In this document: in pieces, positions 9,651 to 19,590 of the stretch | How the letters are laid out: every line of letters begins with the position of its first letter | Numbering within the stretch: position 1 is the stretch's first letter | Assembly (NCBI GenBank): GCA_005790565.1 | Contig: SXUJ01000159.1 | Location: forward strand, 1 to 59,994 | Direction: 5' to 3' | DNA: 59,994 nt | From: Planctomycetia bacterium | GTDB taxonomy: Bacteria > Planctomycetota > Phycisphaerae > Phycisphaerales > SM1A02 | The notes under the pieces: generated by a model | What the model saw: only the letters and a program-made list of their open reading frames with translations | Databases searched by the model: none | What the model was told of the DNA's origin: nothing | Made by a program: the position numbers and the translations under genes

Positions 9651-11018
9651 ATGCCGCCTTTGGAAAGCAAGGTCAACCAGCTTTTTACGCAAGCAAACGC
9701 AGCACTCAGTCGTGGCAATCTCGACGAGGCGGCCGAGATCGCCGAACGCGGGCTCGCTCTCGAGCGGGCGCACCCATTTCTCGGATTGGTGCGCGCGGTC
9801 GTCGACCATCGACTCGGGCGAACGACCCTCGCCGTCGAGAGGCTGCGCGCCCTTCTTGCGCAGAACCCATCGAACGCCGTTGAGATAACCATCATGCTCG
9901 CGGAAGTCCTCTCTCGGAGCGGTCGCCGAAGTGAAGCGGATGCGCTCCTCGCTTCACGCACTGACTGGAAGACAGATGAGCGGGGAGCGCTGCTTGAAGC
10001 GAGGCAACTCGCTCGGAGTGATCGACCCCAAGCGATTGAGAAACTAATCTCGTGCGTGGCTCACAGCAAGCATGTGTCGTTCAAGCGCATCGCCGGATTT
10101 GAGGCGGTGCGGATGCTCGACGCGGACGCGCGATATCGAGAAGCGTTTGAACTTGCGGATTCGATTCACCAGCAGACGACGCCACCGTTTGACATTCTCG
10201 GGGTGGAGGCCGACGCGCATGAGCAACTGCGGCTGCTTTCGCGCGCCGTTCGAGTGGGCGCAGGTCCGTACACGCGTCGCGCCTTGCCACCTGATTGCAA
10301 CCAAACGGCGATGATCGTCGGGCTTCCTCGCAGTGGAACGACGCTTGTCGAACAGATGCTCGACCGTCATCCCTCCATCTCGGGAATCGGCGAGTTTGAA
10401 GGCGTTTCCAACTTGGGTGAGGCACTTGTTTCGAAGGGCGTCTGGCCGGATCGCCTGCGCGATTTGTCGGCGAGAGACGCATCGCATCTGCAATCCGAGT
10501 ATCTCGCGGGAGCCCATGCGAGGAGGCGCGCGGGTGCGTCGCACACCTTTGATAAGACGCTGCGTGCGTGGCGATTGCTTCCGGCGGTGGCTGCGGTGCT
10601 CCCTGGGATCTCTCTCGTGCACATCGAGCGGGAGGCGCGTGATTGTGCGATCAGCATGTTCCTGTCGAATTTTCATCCGAACTCCTTCGGGTTCACCGCA
10701 AACCTCGACATGATTCGCCGCGTGATTGTCGCGGAGCGAAAACTCGTGGCACCATCCTTCGAGGCGTTGGCCCTGCGTGCGGTGCGCGTTCGGTACGAAG
10801 CGCTCGTCGCGAGTCCGGAAGTTGAAATCCGGCGCGTGCTTGAGCACCTTGGCGTAGGATTTGATCAGCGCGTAATGAGTCCGGAAGCGAACGAACGAAC
10901 AGTCTTGACGCTGAGCCACGAGCAGGTGCGCCGAAAGATCAACAACGCGAGCATCGGCCGATGGAAGAACTATGCCTTTGCGTTCGATGCTCAATGGGAC
11001 TCGCTTGATTTCGCGTAA
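9651..11018 (+). CDS. TPR-containing sulfotransferase
   Basis: TAMIVGLPRSGTTLVEQMLDRHPSISGIGEFE (PAPS 5'-phosphosulfate loop); N-terminal TPR-like helices. Confidence 0.85.
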   Translation: MPPLESKVNQLFTQANAALSRGNLDEAAEIAERGLALERAHPFLGLVRAVVDHRLGRTTLAVERLRALLAQNPSNAVEITIMLAEVLSRSGRRSEADALLASRTDWKTDERGALLEARQLARSDRPQAIEKLISCVAHSKHVSFKRIAGFEAVRMLDADARYREAFELADSIHQQTTPPFDILGVEADAHEQLRLLSRAVRVGAGPYTRRALPPDCNQTAMIVGLPRSGTTLVEQMLDRHPSISGIGEFEGVSNLGEALVSKGVWPDRLRDLSARDASHLQSEYLAGAHARRRAGASHTFDKTLRAWRLLPAVAAVLPGISLVHIEREARDCAISMFLSNFHPNSFGFTANLDMIRRVIVAERKLVAPSFEALALRAVRVRYEALVASPEVEIRRVLEHLGVGFDQRVMSPEANERTVLTLSHEQVRRKINNASIGRWKNYAFAFDAQWDSLDFA

Positions 11019-11190
11019 GAAGAGCCATGCGCGGGCGGACAAGAGCGATTTCAACCACAACACCCGTTCAATTGCGCATCGAGCGTGACGCTCCGTAACA
11101 ACGCAGTCAAACTCGCACGCTCTCGTTGGCGGGCACCATGCCCAAGGCCGAAGCGGAGGCGCCTGATCTCCGTTGACCCTCCGGATGGCT

Positions 11191-13116
11191 TCATGTCCAA
11201 TCCGCGAGAAGTCTTGTGAGATCCGTCGCACCGACGACGCCATCGCAATCAAGATCGGCAAACGGATGCTGTGTCTGCCACGCGGCGAGCAGCGCAGCGA
11301 GGTCCGCGGCGTTCACGACTCGGTCATTGTTGAAATCTGCGCAAGGCGGCGCAGGTAACTGCGTGAAAACCACCTCAAGGCGTGGCCGAAGAATGATGTT
11401 CGCGTTCTCTCGCGTGCGGATTTCGATTCCATCGTCGTTGCCGGTGATCACTTCAGGGACAATGGCCACGCCGAAATTGGGATGTCCCTGCTGCCAGAGC
11501 GAGACGGCCGCCGTCACATCGATGCGCCGCATCGTGTCGGTGTCTGGGACATTGTCGCCAGGAAATGTCGCGAGGAGTACGCTCAGGTCGCTACCAACCG
11601 TGAGGCCGCCGATGAGGGAGTTCCATGTGGAACTCTCCTCCCACGCGCGCTCCACGAGATAGACGAAGAAGTCAGGGCTATAGAGTGCGCTATCGATGTC
11701 GTCAGGGAGATCGAGAACGAGCGTGGCCGAGAGAATCGTCGCATCCAATGGGATGCTTTGCGCGCCGAAGATGTTTTCGAATCGCAGGAGCGCTTGGCCT
11801 TGCGCGTCGCTGAAGAACGCGTTGGAGACATCGTCATCCGACACACGCGTGTTCGCCTGCCCGAAACTCGCATCCGGTGATGCTTCGCTCACCCAGGTGT
11901 CGCGCGCGCCGCTGTAACTCCCAACACCCTGTTGGAACGCGCGGAACTGCTCGCTTGGGGGAAGCCGGTACTCGTCGAAGGGAACCGAGAGGGTGAAATC
12001 ACTCTCGTCGGTTGTGCGAGTTGCGTTGAGCGTGGGTGAGTAGGTATCGAAGTCAATCGTGTTCCGCTCGGTATCGAACGCCAAGATGCGCATCCAGCCA
12101 TTTCCGCCATTGGGATCGTCTTGAAAATCAGCGAGCACCTCGTGGATCAACCGCCCTTCGATGTTGGGGCTTGTCTGGCGATACTCCGCGTGAAAGTGTC
12201 CGCACTGCACGAGGAAGATGTTGGTGTTCTTGCGCAGAAACCACGCGTAGAAGTCCTCGGACTGAATGCCACTGGGGTTGTAGAAGGACTCGATGGTGTA
12301 CCAACTTGAGGGATAGCGACCACTCGGGACGATCGGAACGCCCGACGAATAGTCCTCCGCATCTTGAAGGTACTTGTGCGTGGTGACGATCGCTGGTCGA
12401 CCCTTGTGCGTGTCGAGGATTCCTTGCGCCCACGCGAGTTCCACGATCGGGGTATCACAGTCGAGGTGCAACGCAAGGAACGGGATTCCGCCCGCATTGA
12501 AGTACTGGAACGAACTCATGCCTGAAGGCGACGCGCCACCAAACCAAGGCTGATGACTCGATCGCTGCGGTCCGAAGTGCGCGAGGAACTGCTGTGGGAC
12601 ATAGGTGCTGCCTGGCACGCCATCGGGTGTGATGTCGTGGTTTCCAGGGCACACGCCATAGATCACGCCCGCCGCATCGAGCACGGTCATCGCCGCGTCG
12701 GCATTCGCCCATTCCCATTCTTGCAGCGCATGGTTGACCACATCGCCGAAGTGCGAGACGAATCGGATGTTGAGTTGGTCGCGATTCGTCGCAATCCAAC
12801 TGGTTTGCGCGAGAAATGTCGCGGGAATGAACTCGCTGTAGTTCTGCGTGTCCGGCAGGCCAGCGACCGTGAATGCCGCTTCATTCTGGGTGAGTGCTCG
12901 TTGCAGCAGCGGTGCATCGAATGGACGCGTCACCGAATGAGCCGGCGGCACCTTCCGCTCGACTGACTCTCGTGCGAGTGCGGGCGGCCTCCTCCGATGC
13001 GCGTGCGAATCAATGCCGTCGTGCGCAAGCACTTGAATACAGACGAGCAGCACTACTCCCGCAGCGCTCGTCCGGGGGGCGGGAATCAACGATCGAATCT
13101 TTTCCATGCGTGACAT
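11191..13116 (-). CDS. Metallophosphoesterase with DNRLRE-like domain and C-terminal dockerin-like doublet
   Basis: SHFGDVVNH, CPGNHDIT, TTHKYLQD, CGHFHAEY metallophosphatase motifs; DTWVSEASPDASFGQANTRV; NNDRVVNAADLAALLAAW...CDGVVGATDLTRLLADW. Confidence 0.8.
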   Translation of the reverse strand: MSRMEKIRSLIPAPRTSAAGVVLLVCIQVLAHDGIDSHAHRRRPPALARESVERKVPPAHSVTRPFDAPLLQRALTQNEAAFTVAGLPDTQNYSEFIPATFLAQTSWIATNRDQLNIRFVSHFGDVVNHALQEWEWANADAAMTVLDAAGVIYGVCPGNHDITPDGVPGSTYVPQQFLAHFGPQRSSHQPWFGGASPSGMSSFQYFNAGGIPFLALHLDCDTPIVELAWAQGILDTHKGRPAIVTTHKYLQDAEDYSSGVPIVPSGRYPSSWYTIESFYNPSGIQSEDFYAWFLRKNTNIFLVQCGHFHAEYRQTSPNIEGRLIHEVLADFQDDPNGGNGWMRILAFDTERNTIDFDTYSPTLNATRTTDESDFTLSVPFDEYRLPPSEQFRAFQQGVGSYSGARDTWVSEASPDASFGQANTRVSDDDVSNAFFSDAQGQALLRFENIFGAQSIPLDATILSATLVLDLPDDIDSALYSPDFFVYLVERAWEESSTWNSLIGGLTVGSDLSVLLATFPGDNVPDTDTMRRIDVTAAVSLWQQGHPNFGVAIVPEVITGNDDGIEIRTRENANIILRPRLEVVFTQLPAPPCADFNNDRVVNAADLAALLAAWQTQHPFADLDCDGVVGATDLTRLLADWT

Positions 13117-13226
13117 TGGACCACGCGACTGACCCTGAATCGAAAAACTCTCCCAATCTTCTGCCCGAATTCTCGACGGAGTTTGCGCGCCGCTCACTGC
13201 AGTTCTCGTCGCGCACTGCAGCGAGT

Positions 13227-14933
13227 TCAGGAGAGTGCGGCATCGATTTGTGGCGCGGCCCACAACGCCTCCGTCAGCGCAGTTTCCACTGCGGGGAGCA
13301 ACCAATTGTCTTGGTTCACGAACCACAGTCGGTCGCCAAGCGGGCGGCGGAGCTCGTCTGGGAGTCCGCTCGAATAGGTACCTGGCTGCGCAAACGGCAT
13401 GGCGTGCCCCCAACGCGCAAGTCGTACTTGTGCCACCGACGCTGGATCAACCTGAAGCAGCGCGAGCATCGCTTGCAACTGTGGCGCGGCGCGAATTGCC
13501 GATGCACGCCAGTCGGATTCCTGCACGATCGTGAACCGCGCAGTGTGCCAAGGCAACGGCCAGTAGACCGTGAGGACGCCCTTGTTGTTTGGGTGAAGCG
13601 CGAATCCGCCATTGACTGCATCCGTGATGATGCGCGCGGTCTCGAACTCGTTTGCGTCGGTGGGGAACACCGTGCTCCCGTTGAGGTAGAGGTCGTAGAA
13701 ATCATGTCCGAGTGGCGCATCGAGCACCACATTGGCGACCAGATACGGCACGGTCGGGACGAGTTGCATCGCTTCGCGCTTCGCGGGGTCGGCCTCTTCC
13801 AACCATGGCAGCATGTGTCGAACGATGTGCTTCGCGTTGGCGAAGGCAACCTGCCGAGCGAAGGTCGTCTTGCGTTTTCCTTCCCCATCGCGCCAGTAGA
13901 CCAATGCTCCGCCCGGCGTGAGTTCCACGGCACCGACCGTCGCTTGGGCGCGAAAATGAGCGCCTTGCCCGCCGTTTCCATTCGTCCGCGCGTGCTGCCA
14001 CAGCGCCCGCGCGAGGCCTGCATTTCCAGCCGGAAGGACATTGCGGCCGAACTCTTCAGCAGCAACGAAATTCCAACCAGCAGCTGCGCTGAGTTCGTCT
14101 GTGCCGACACCGAGACTCGAAGCGCAATACGCCTGCAAGAGGTACTGCAGGCGAGGCGGGAGTTCACCGCAACGCAGCAGAAGATCTTCGCGGAAGGTGC
14201 GGCTATCGAGTTCGAGTATCTGCGTGGATGGTCTGCCATCGAATGGAATCTCGGGATACTCGCCGAACGCGAACTCCTTGACCGCAGCTTGATACGCCGC
14301 GAGCGCCGCACGATCCTTCGGGCTTGCATCGCGCCCGAGCAACGATTCGGTCACCGCGCCGTCGTACTCAAAGGCGAATTCACCATTGTCTTGCCGCCAG
14401 AGCGCGGGAAGGCGGAGTTCCTCGTAGAGGTCTTGCAGGGGCGTGCCTGGATCATCCTGCATGAAGTACGCACTCGCGTGGCTCCAGGATTGCGCACGGA
14501 AAGACTCGCCCATCGCGTTGCCGCCAAGGCGTGGACGCAACTCAAAGAGCACGGTGTTGCGATGTCGGAGTTGATGCGCGAGTGCGAGGCCGGAGAGTCC
14601 GCCGCCAATGATGGCGACATCGATGCGCTCTTCGACCGCGGGGTACTCAGCGCAGTGCTCGCAAGAATGGAACGGCAGCGTTCCCGAGCCAAATGCATCC
14701 CCTAACCATGTTGGTGCGAATGGAAGTCCGCCGATGACTTCGCTCGTTCCAAGCGAGTGCAGACGAAGAACTGGATCGATCCTGAATCGGGGCGGGGACG
14801 GAGGAATCATGGACGGATGCTCGCGGGCGAGAAATGCGCTTGCATTTACTTTCCCATTGAACGCACCCATAGCGATGAGCGCGCCCAATCTACTCTTGAT
14901 CGCATTTCGTCGACTTGGGTCGCGCGGCGTCAT
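13227..14933 (-). CDS. FAD-dependent oxidoreductase / amine oxidase-like protein
   Basis: VAIIGGGLSGLALAHQLRHRNTVLFELRPRLGGNA dinucleotide-binding motif. Confidence 0.75.
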   Translation of the reverse strand: MTPRDPSRRNAIKSRLGALIAMGAFNGKVNASAFLAREHPSMIPPSPPRFRIDPVLRLHSLGTSEVIGGLPFAPTWLGDAFGSGTLPFHSCEHCAEYPAVEERIDVAIIGGGLSGLALAHQLRHRNTVLFELRPRLGGNAMGESFRAQSWSHASAYFMQDDPGTPLQDLYEELRLPALWRQDNGEFAFEYDGAVTESLLGRDASPKDRAALAAYQAAVKEFAFGEYPEIPFDGRPSTQILELDSRTFREDLLLRCGELPPRLQYLLQAYCASSLGVGTDELSAAAGWNFVAAEEFGRNVLPAGNAGLARALWQHARTNGNGGQGAHFRAQATVGAVELTPGGALVYWRDGEGKRKTTFARQVAFANAKHIVRHMLPWLEEADPAKREAMQLVPTVPYLVANVVLDAPLGHDFYDLYLNGSTVFPTDANEFETARIITDAVNGGFALHPNNKGVLTVYWPLPWHTARFTIVQESDWRASAIRAAPQLQAMLALLQVDPASVAQVRLARWGHAMPFAQPGTYSSGLPDELRRPLGDRLWFVNQDNWLLPAVETALTEALWAAPQIDAALS

Positions 14934-15019
14934 CCCCTCTAAAGTAGTACAGAATCGCACGCGAGGCATGCGAAGGTGCAACTATCTGCGGAAGTCCTCG
15001 ATGCGAGGTCGCACATGGA

Positions 15020-15826
15020 TCAGCGCTGGAGTGCCAATCGAAGTTGGACGGCGAGCCGAGGAGAGGCGGCGATTGCGTTTCCGCCGTCGAGCCTCCTTGC
15101 TCCAGACCAGTCTGTGATGACGCCGCCCGCTTCAGGCATGATCACCGCGAACGGGCCAATGTCCCAAGGGTGCATGATTGGATCCACCATCGCATCCGCC
15201 CGCCCGGTTGCGACGAGGAGGAGGCCATAGCAATCGCTCCACCCTCGGATGCGTCCGCAACAGTTTGCAAGTCGTACGAACGCATCGACGCGATCGGCCT
15301 TGATGTAATACTCGCTTCCGCTCGTGCAAATGAGCGCATCCGCAATTCGATCACACTGTCGCACCTTTGCCACTTGCGTCGCACTCCCATCGCGAATCCA
15401 TTGCGCACCGGACCCGCGCTGCGCGATCACGCGCTCGCCAAGGGCGGGAAAATCTGCGACCCCCGCGAGAACGGTTTCGTCCTGGCCGTTGGCGTTTCGG
15501 TGCGCAAGGGCGATCAGGATTCCGAAGAGCGGAACGCGATTGGCAAAGCTCACCGTGCCATCGATCGGGTCGAGAATCCAGCGGAAGGCGCTCTCGCCAC
15601 AGCTCTCGCCAAGCTCTTCACCGAGAACCCCGTCGTGTGGGAAACGAGATTGAATGGTGGTGCGGAGATACTCTTCGATGCCGCGATCGGCCTGTGTGAC
15701 TGGAGATGCGTCAGATTTCAACTCCACGCCGAGGTCTTGGCGTCCATAGAAGTGCAGCGCAATCTTCCGCGCGCCATCGGCGAGTTCATGAAGCAAGGCT
15801 TTGCGCGATTCGAGAGCGTCGTCCAC
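15020..15826 (-). CDS. Inositol monophosphatase family protein (histidinol-phosphatase-like)
   Basis: GEELGE and WILDPIDGTVSFANRVPLFG motifs; C-terminal WDIGPFAVIMPEAGGVITDWSG. Confidence 0.85.
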   Translation of the reverse strand: MDDALESRKALLHELADGARKIALHFYGRQDLGVELKSDASPVTQADRGIEEYLRTTIQSRFPHDGVLGEELGESCGESAFRWILDPIDGTVSFANRVPLFGILIALAHRNANGQDETVLAGVADFPALGERVIAQRGSGAQWIRDGSATQVAKVRQCDRIADALICTSGSEYYIKADRVDAFVRLANCCGRIRGWSDCYGLLLVATGRADAMVDPIMHPWDIGPFAVIMPEAGGVITDWSGARRLDGGNAIAASPRLAVQLRLALQR

Positions 15827-15871
15827 GGACGCACTCTACATCGTTCTCGTCTGCGGAGACCTGCTCGCGCG

Positions 15872-17305
15872 TCAGTGACCGATCCAGACGCCGTCGACGA
15901 GGCGATAGCGAACGGCTCGCGCGATTTGTCCGGTGAGTTGTCGTGTGGCGGTGGTGGCACCGCTCGCGTCCACTTCGAATGCCGTTCCAGTGTTTGTGAG
16001 CGTCACGAGTGTCGAACCGTTGCTTTGGCGGAACGCGCCGCACTGTGTGGGTCCGCCGTAAAACCCACCGACTTGTCCCACGCTCCAGATCGGAGTGGCG
16101 GGTCCAAATGCGCTCGATGCGGGCACGATGTATCCACCACTCTTGTCGCGTGGCGGGACGATTTCCACGAGTTGCGACCAATCGTTGGTAGTGCCGATGC
16201 GATCGCCGTTGTTGAAGGCGAGCAAGTTCCCTGCGCCCGGCATTCCTTCATCAATCCATGTTGCGCCATGCACGACGCGAAAGTACTGATCGGCTGCAGT
16301 GCCGCGGCGAGAAACTTGGGGGTTTCCCCATCGATAGAGCAGATCGCCGCCCTTCCCACGCGCGCCTCCGGTGTGTGATGCGGCTTCCTGCGTGGTTGTG
16401 GAATGATCGATGACCCAGAGCTCGTTGAAGGATCGCGAACTCACAACGATCTCGTCGCGTGCGGGGTTGTAGTCAATGGCGTTGAGATGGACCCAATCAC
16501 TACTGACGATCGCGCCGAAGTTGATGTCAACGAGTTGCGGTGCTTGCGAGACCACGCCGAAGTTTGCCGCCGCCGGGTTGGCATCTTGAATGAGATGGTT
16601 CCACAAACTCCAACTCCAGACGATTTCATAGGTGCTCATGCCTGTTGGACGCACTTCGATGATTCGTTCGGAGTACATATTGGCAGTGATCGTGCTGCGT
16701 CCGGCCGCGATCGCTTCCGCTTGCGTGCGCAGATCCCACACGATGCAGAGAATGTTTCCATTCGGCAGTGGGCAGACATCATGATGCTGTTGGAACAGCG
16801 CGGATGCGATGATCAGATCGGAGGTCAACACGCCGGCGGGGGAAAAGATTTGCAATCGGCCACCACGCCCTGCACCGGTGAAGCTTCCTTGTGCATAGTT
16901 GCAAGGCCGAACCATCGATCCATCCGGGAAGAGGTAGCCGACGCTTGCGCCATTGGTTGCGCCGGTCCAGGTTCGGACCGTTGCTCCATTTGCGTCGATC
17001 GCGGTCGTCGTGTTTGTGTCGAGGCGCGTGAGGAGCGTCCACTCAATTGGCGCAGGACAAGTCCCCCAGTTGCCAAGCAGCAGCGCGAGATCCGCAGCGT
17101 CGGTTGCGCCGTTTCCATCGATATCGCCGCTCGCCCCGCCCCAAGAGGACAGGAGTTGTGCGATGTCTTCGGCGTTTACGGCGTTGTCGCCGTTGAGGTC
17201 GCCATCGCAAGCGCCCGCTGCGGCGCTGCCGAGCATGATGCCGATCATGGCAGTCCCTACGCGCAGGGCGAGAGGAGTAGAAATGAGCGCGGTTAGGAGT
17301 CCCAT
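15872..17305 (-). CDS. Arylsulfotransferase (ASST)-like protein with N-terminal dockerin-like doublet
   Basis: N-term CDGDLNGDNAVNAEDIAQLLSSWG...DIDGNGATDAADLALLLGNWGTC; then ASST-like HHDVCPLPNGNILCIVWD, DWVHLNAIDYNPARDEIVVSSRSFNELWVIDHST. Confidence 0.75.
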   Translation of the reverse strand: MGLLTALISTPLALRVGTAMIGIMLGSAAAGACDGDLNGDNAVNAEDIAQLLSSWGGASGDIDGNGATDAADLALLLGNWGTCPAPIEWTLLTRLDTNTTTAIDANGATVRTWTGATNGASVGYLFPDGSMVRPCNYAQGSFTGAGRGGRLQIFSPAGVLTSDLIIASALFQQHHDVCPLPNGNILCIVWDLRTQAEAIAAGRSTITANMYSERIIEVRPTGMSTYEIVWSWSLWNHLIQDANPAAANFGVVSQAPQLVDINFGAIVSSDWVHLNAIDYNPARDEIVVSSRSFNELWVIDHSTTTQEAASHTGGARGKGGDLLYRWGNPQVSRRGTAADQYFRVVHGATWIDEGMPGAGNLLAFNNGDRIGTTNDWSQLVEIVPPRDKSGGYIVPASSAFGPATPIWSVGQVGGFYGGPTQCGAFRQSNGSTLVTLTNTGTAFEVDASGATTATRQLTGQIARAVRYRLVDGVWIGH

Positions 17306-17381
17306 GAAGTCAGGTGACGAGTGTGGCTCGACTGCGGCATGTTTGTCGGATGTCCGGGGACGGGGGACAAGCGCAAGGGGT

Positions 17382-17417
17382 AAAACGCGACGACCGTGCG
17401 GAGGCGCACGGTTGTCG
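17382..17417 (-). terminator. Rho-independent terminator
   Basis: 13-bp stem (one G-U) CGACGACCGTGCG/CGCACGGTTGTCG, tetraloop, then TTTT on minus strand. Confidence 0.75.
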
Positions 17418-17745
17418 GAGACATTTCGAGTCAGACGATCGTCACGGAGCCGCGCTCAGTGACCAAGGAGCGCCTGAACGACAATTCGCGCGGCATCTGA
17501 GAGCGCAGTGCTCTCTTCCTTTGCGGTCGAAGCACGAACACCACAACCCGGCGGGTCGTTTCGATTCAGCGCTAGGCTGAAAACACGAGTAAACACGGGC
17601 GAACCCTCCCTTACGCTGTGCCGCCAAGTGCCGCCTTTCGGCAGCGATCCACATCGCCTACGCCCTTTCCTAGCCGGGTAGCCAGGTGCTGCCTGCTTGG
17701 CAGCCGCAAACGATGTCGGACCCCTTGGTCAACCTCCGAGCGGAG
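17418..17745 (-). ncRNA. Candidate structured RNA or long 3' UTR, unidentified
   Basis: Several hairpins (including a GAAA tetraloop) and a long-range ACATCG/CGATGT helix upstream of the terminator; no credible ORF. Confidence 0.35.
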
Positions 17746-17804
17746 TTTGTACCGCATCGCGTCCGAAGCAAGTGTTTTTTCAGAATTGGGGCAACAAAAC
17801 CGCG

Positions 17805-18725
17805 TTACCTTGGGCAGGGGGCATGCACGCGGAAGACATAGGTCGCGATTCGTCCTTCGCCGACCGTGTCGGCGGTTCCATCCGTGAGCGCGGAGGTCGG
17901 CGCGGTCATTGGTTCGACGGCGATGTAGTTGGCGCCTAGAGGGGAGAAGACTTGCATTGCGCGGTAGCCGTCGACAAAGTCGATGGCGAGGTCGCGATGG
18001 GGTTGGCTGACCATCGCGCGGACTTGGGTCGTTGGAAGTTCAAAGAGTGCGTCGATGGCGTTGCCAACAGGGACCGCCATGTGCGCCTTCGCTTCGCCCA
18101 GAATGAGTGGCAGTGCAGGGAGGCCAGAGGCGAGAAGGCTGACCTCGCGCGCGATCGGCAAGTCTGCGTGCGCGTGCGACGCGGATTGGACGAGAAAATA
18201 CGGATGCCACCCGAACGCGACCGGAACCGCCATTCCTTGATCGGCATGAATCGCGGTGCTGATCGTGATTGCAGCGCGCCCTTCAAACTCCCCCAACTCC
18301 CAGCGGAGCGCGAGCGTGTGGGCAAAGGGATAGGCGTCCATGAGCCATGCGTGCGCGCCCCAATCAAGCCTCGCCTCAAGAACGCTTTCGCTTTGACGCG
18401 AGATCACCCAGTGCGGCCATCGCAACAAGAGTCCGTGCATCGGAAGTCCAGACGCATCCCGTTTGAGCGAGAGTTCGCGCGAGAGATCAACTTCGCGGCC
18501 AGCGCAGTGGAACCGATCGTGTCGCAGGCGATTGGCGTACGGATAGAGCAGAGGGATTCCGCCAGTCCGCGTGGAGCGCAAGAACTCCTCCCTCGGTGAA
18601 GGCAACGCAAGGAGTTCCTCGCCGTTGATGGTCCAACTCGTCGCCACGCAGCCGAAACTCGGCTCGATGGTCAACGCAGATCGCAATCCAGCGCAACCAA
18701 GGGTGATGGGAGAAGCATCACTCAC
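17805..18725 (-). CDS. Aldose 1-epimerase family protein
   Basis: GGIPLLYPYANRLRHDRF, HGLLLRWPHW, GWHPYFLV motifs; GTG start overlapping upstream TGA. Confidence 0.75.
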   Translation of the reverse strand: MSDASPITLGCAGLRSALTIEPSFGCVATSWTINGEELLALPSPREEFLRSTRTGGIPLLYPYANRLRHDRFHCAGREVDLSRELSLKRDASGLPMHGLLLRWPHWVISRQSESVLEARLDWGAHAWLMDAYPFAHTLALRWELGEFEGRAAITISTAIHADQGMAVPVAFGWHPYFLVQSASHAHADLPIAREVSLLASGLPALPLILGEAKAHMAVPVGNAIDALFELPTTQVRAMVSQPHRDLAIDFVDGYRAMQVFSPLGANYIAVEPMTAPTSALTDGTADTVGEGRIATYVFRVHAPCPR

Positions 18726-19282
18726 GGTGTGAGTGGTTTGGCGGGAGGCGCATTCTCCGCGGGTTTTCTCGCGCCATCCACGCTGAGGCTGTCGACGCAG
18801 GTCTTTAGCGCAGTCGCGTGTTCCTTCCAACCAAGCGCTGACGCGCTCGCCGTCGCGAGAACAATGTTCCCTCGGCGCGTTCGCGCCTTGGCGTAGTAGT
18901 GCACCATGCCGTCGCCTGCATCGCCTTCGTACTCCATGACCAGCGCCTTCGCGTCGTCAGTGCCACCTTCCGTGTTGGTCGTGAAGCCTTCGCCAAGAAC
19001 AGTCCAACCCGCATCCTTCAGTCGGCGAAGCGAGTTCGCTCTGTACTCCTCCATCGACTCCGTCAGTGGTTGAATCACCACGCTGACATTGGGCGTGAAT
19101 CCATCTTCCGCCGCGGGGAGGCTCATCGAGAGGGGCATGTAGTCGGTTGCGCTCAGGCCGGCGGTGAGCGGGGCGATGGAGAATCCCATCGATACGAACT
19201 TCAACGATGGCGGGGCAGACGCGATGGAGGCAGCGATCGAAACAAGTGCAACGGCAGTGATGGCGATGGTTGATGTCCGCAT
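18722..19282 (-). CDS. Exported hypothetical protein
   Basis: MRTSTIAITAVALVSIAASIASAPPS signal peptide; GTGA coupling to downstream epimerase. Confidence 0.6.
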   Translation of the reverse strand: MRTSTIAITAVALVSIAASIASAPPSLKFVSMGFSIAPLTAGLSATDYMPLSMSLPAAEDGFTPNVSVVIQPLTESMEEYRANSLRRLKDAGWTVLGEGFTTNTEGGTDDAKALVMEYEGDAGDGMVHYYAKARTRRGNIVLATASASALGWKEHATALKTCVDSLSVDGARKPAENAPPAKPLTP

Positions 19283-19348
19283 GGCGCGAAATCTCTTGGA
19301 AAAGGAACTCTCCGTCGCGAGGATGCTATCCGCCCCGTCGATACCTCC

Positions 19349-19392
19349 AAAAACAAGACCGCAGCGGAAGGGGTTGAACCTCCTGCTGCGGT
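19349..19392 (-). terminator. Rho-independent terminator downstream of tRNA-Gly
   Basis: ACCGCAGC/GCTGCGGT stem followed by TCTTGTTTTT on minus strand. Confidence 0.6.
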
Positions 19393-19400
19393 GCTTCGAA

Positions 19401-19471
19401 GCGGGCGAAGGGATTCGAACCCTCGACATTCACCTTGGCAAGGTGACACTCTACCACTGAGCTACGCCCGC
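19401..19471 (-). tRNA. tRNA-Gly(GCC)
   Basis: GCGGGCGTAGCTCAGTGGTAGAGTGTCACCTTGCCAAGGTGAATGTCGAGGGTTCGAATCCCTTCGCCCGC folds as a cloverleaf, anticodon GCC. Confidence 0.95.
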
Positions 19472-19590
19472 AACTCAGGCAGTGCGTCGCACTGCGGGTC
19501 GGGAAGAATAGCAGGTTCGACAATTTCGGCAAGCGGCTTTAGAAACAGTTCGGAAGAGGGATTTCCGGAGGCGATGGTTATCTCGCGTCG

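Noticed and set aside
12894-14705. 603-aa plus-strand ORF
   Set aside because: Overlaps antisense to two well-supported minus-strand genes; composition is typical of a shadow ORF.
17442-17654. 70-aa Cys-containing minus-strand ORF inside the candidate RNA
   Set aside because: No ribosome-binding site or family resemblance; hairpins and terminator explain the region better.
17382-17745. Identification of this region as RNase P RNA, SRP RNA, tmRNA, 6S or a cobalamin riboswitch
   Set aside because: None of the conserved core sequences I can recall (e.g. GAGGAAAGTCCG, GGTCAGGTCCGGAAGGAAGCAGC, tmRNA tRNA-like ends) is present; left as unidentified.
19283-19429. N-terminal extension MSRVRIPSPASKHRSRR... 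of the 18722 ORF
   Set aside because: It reads through tRNA-Gly and its terminator; the signal peptide start MRTSTIAITAV (19282) is better.
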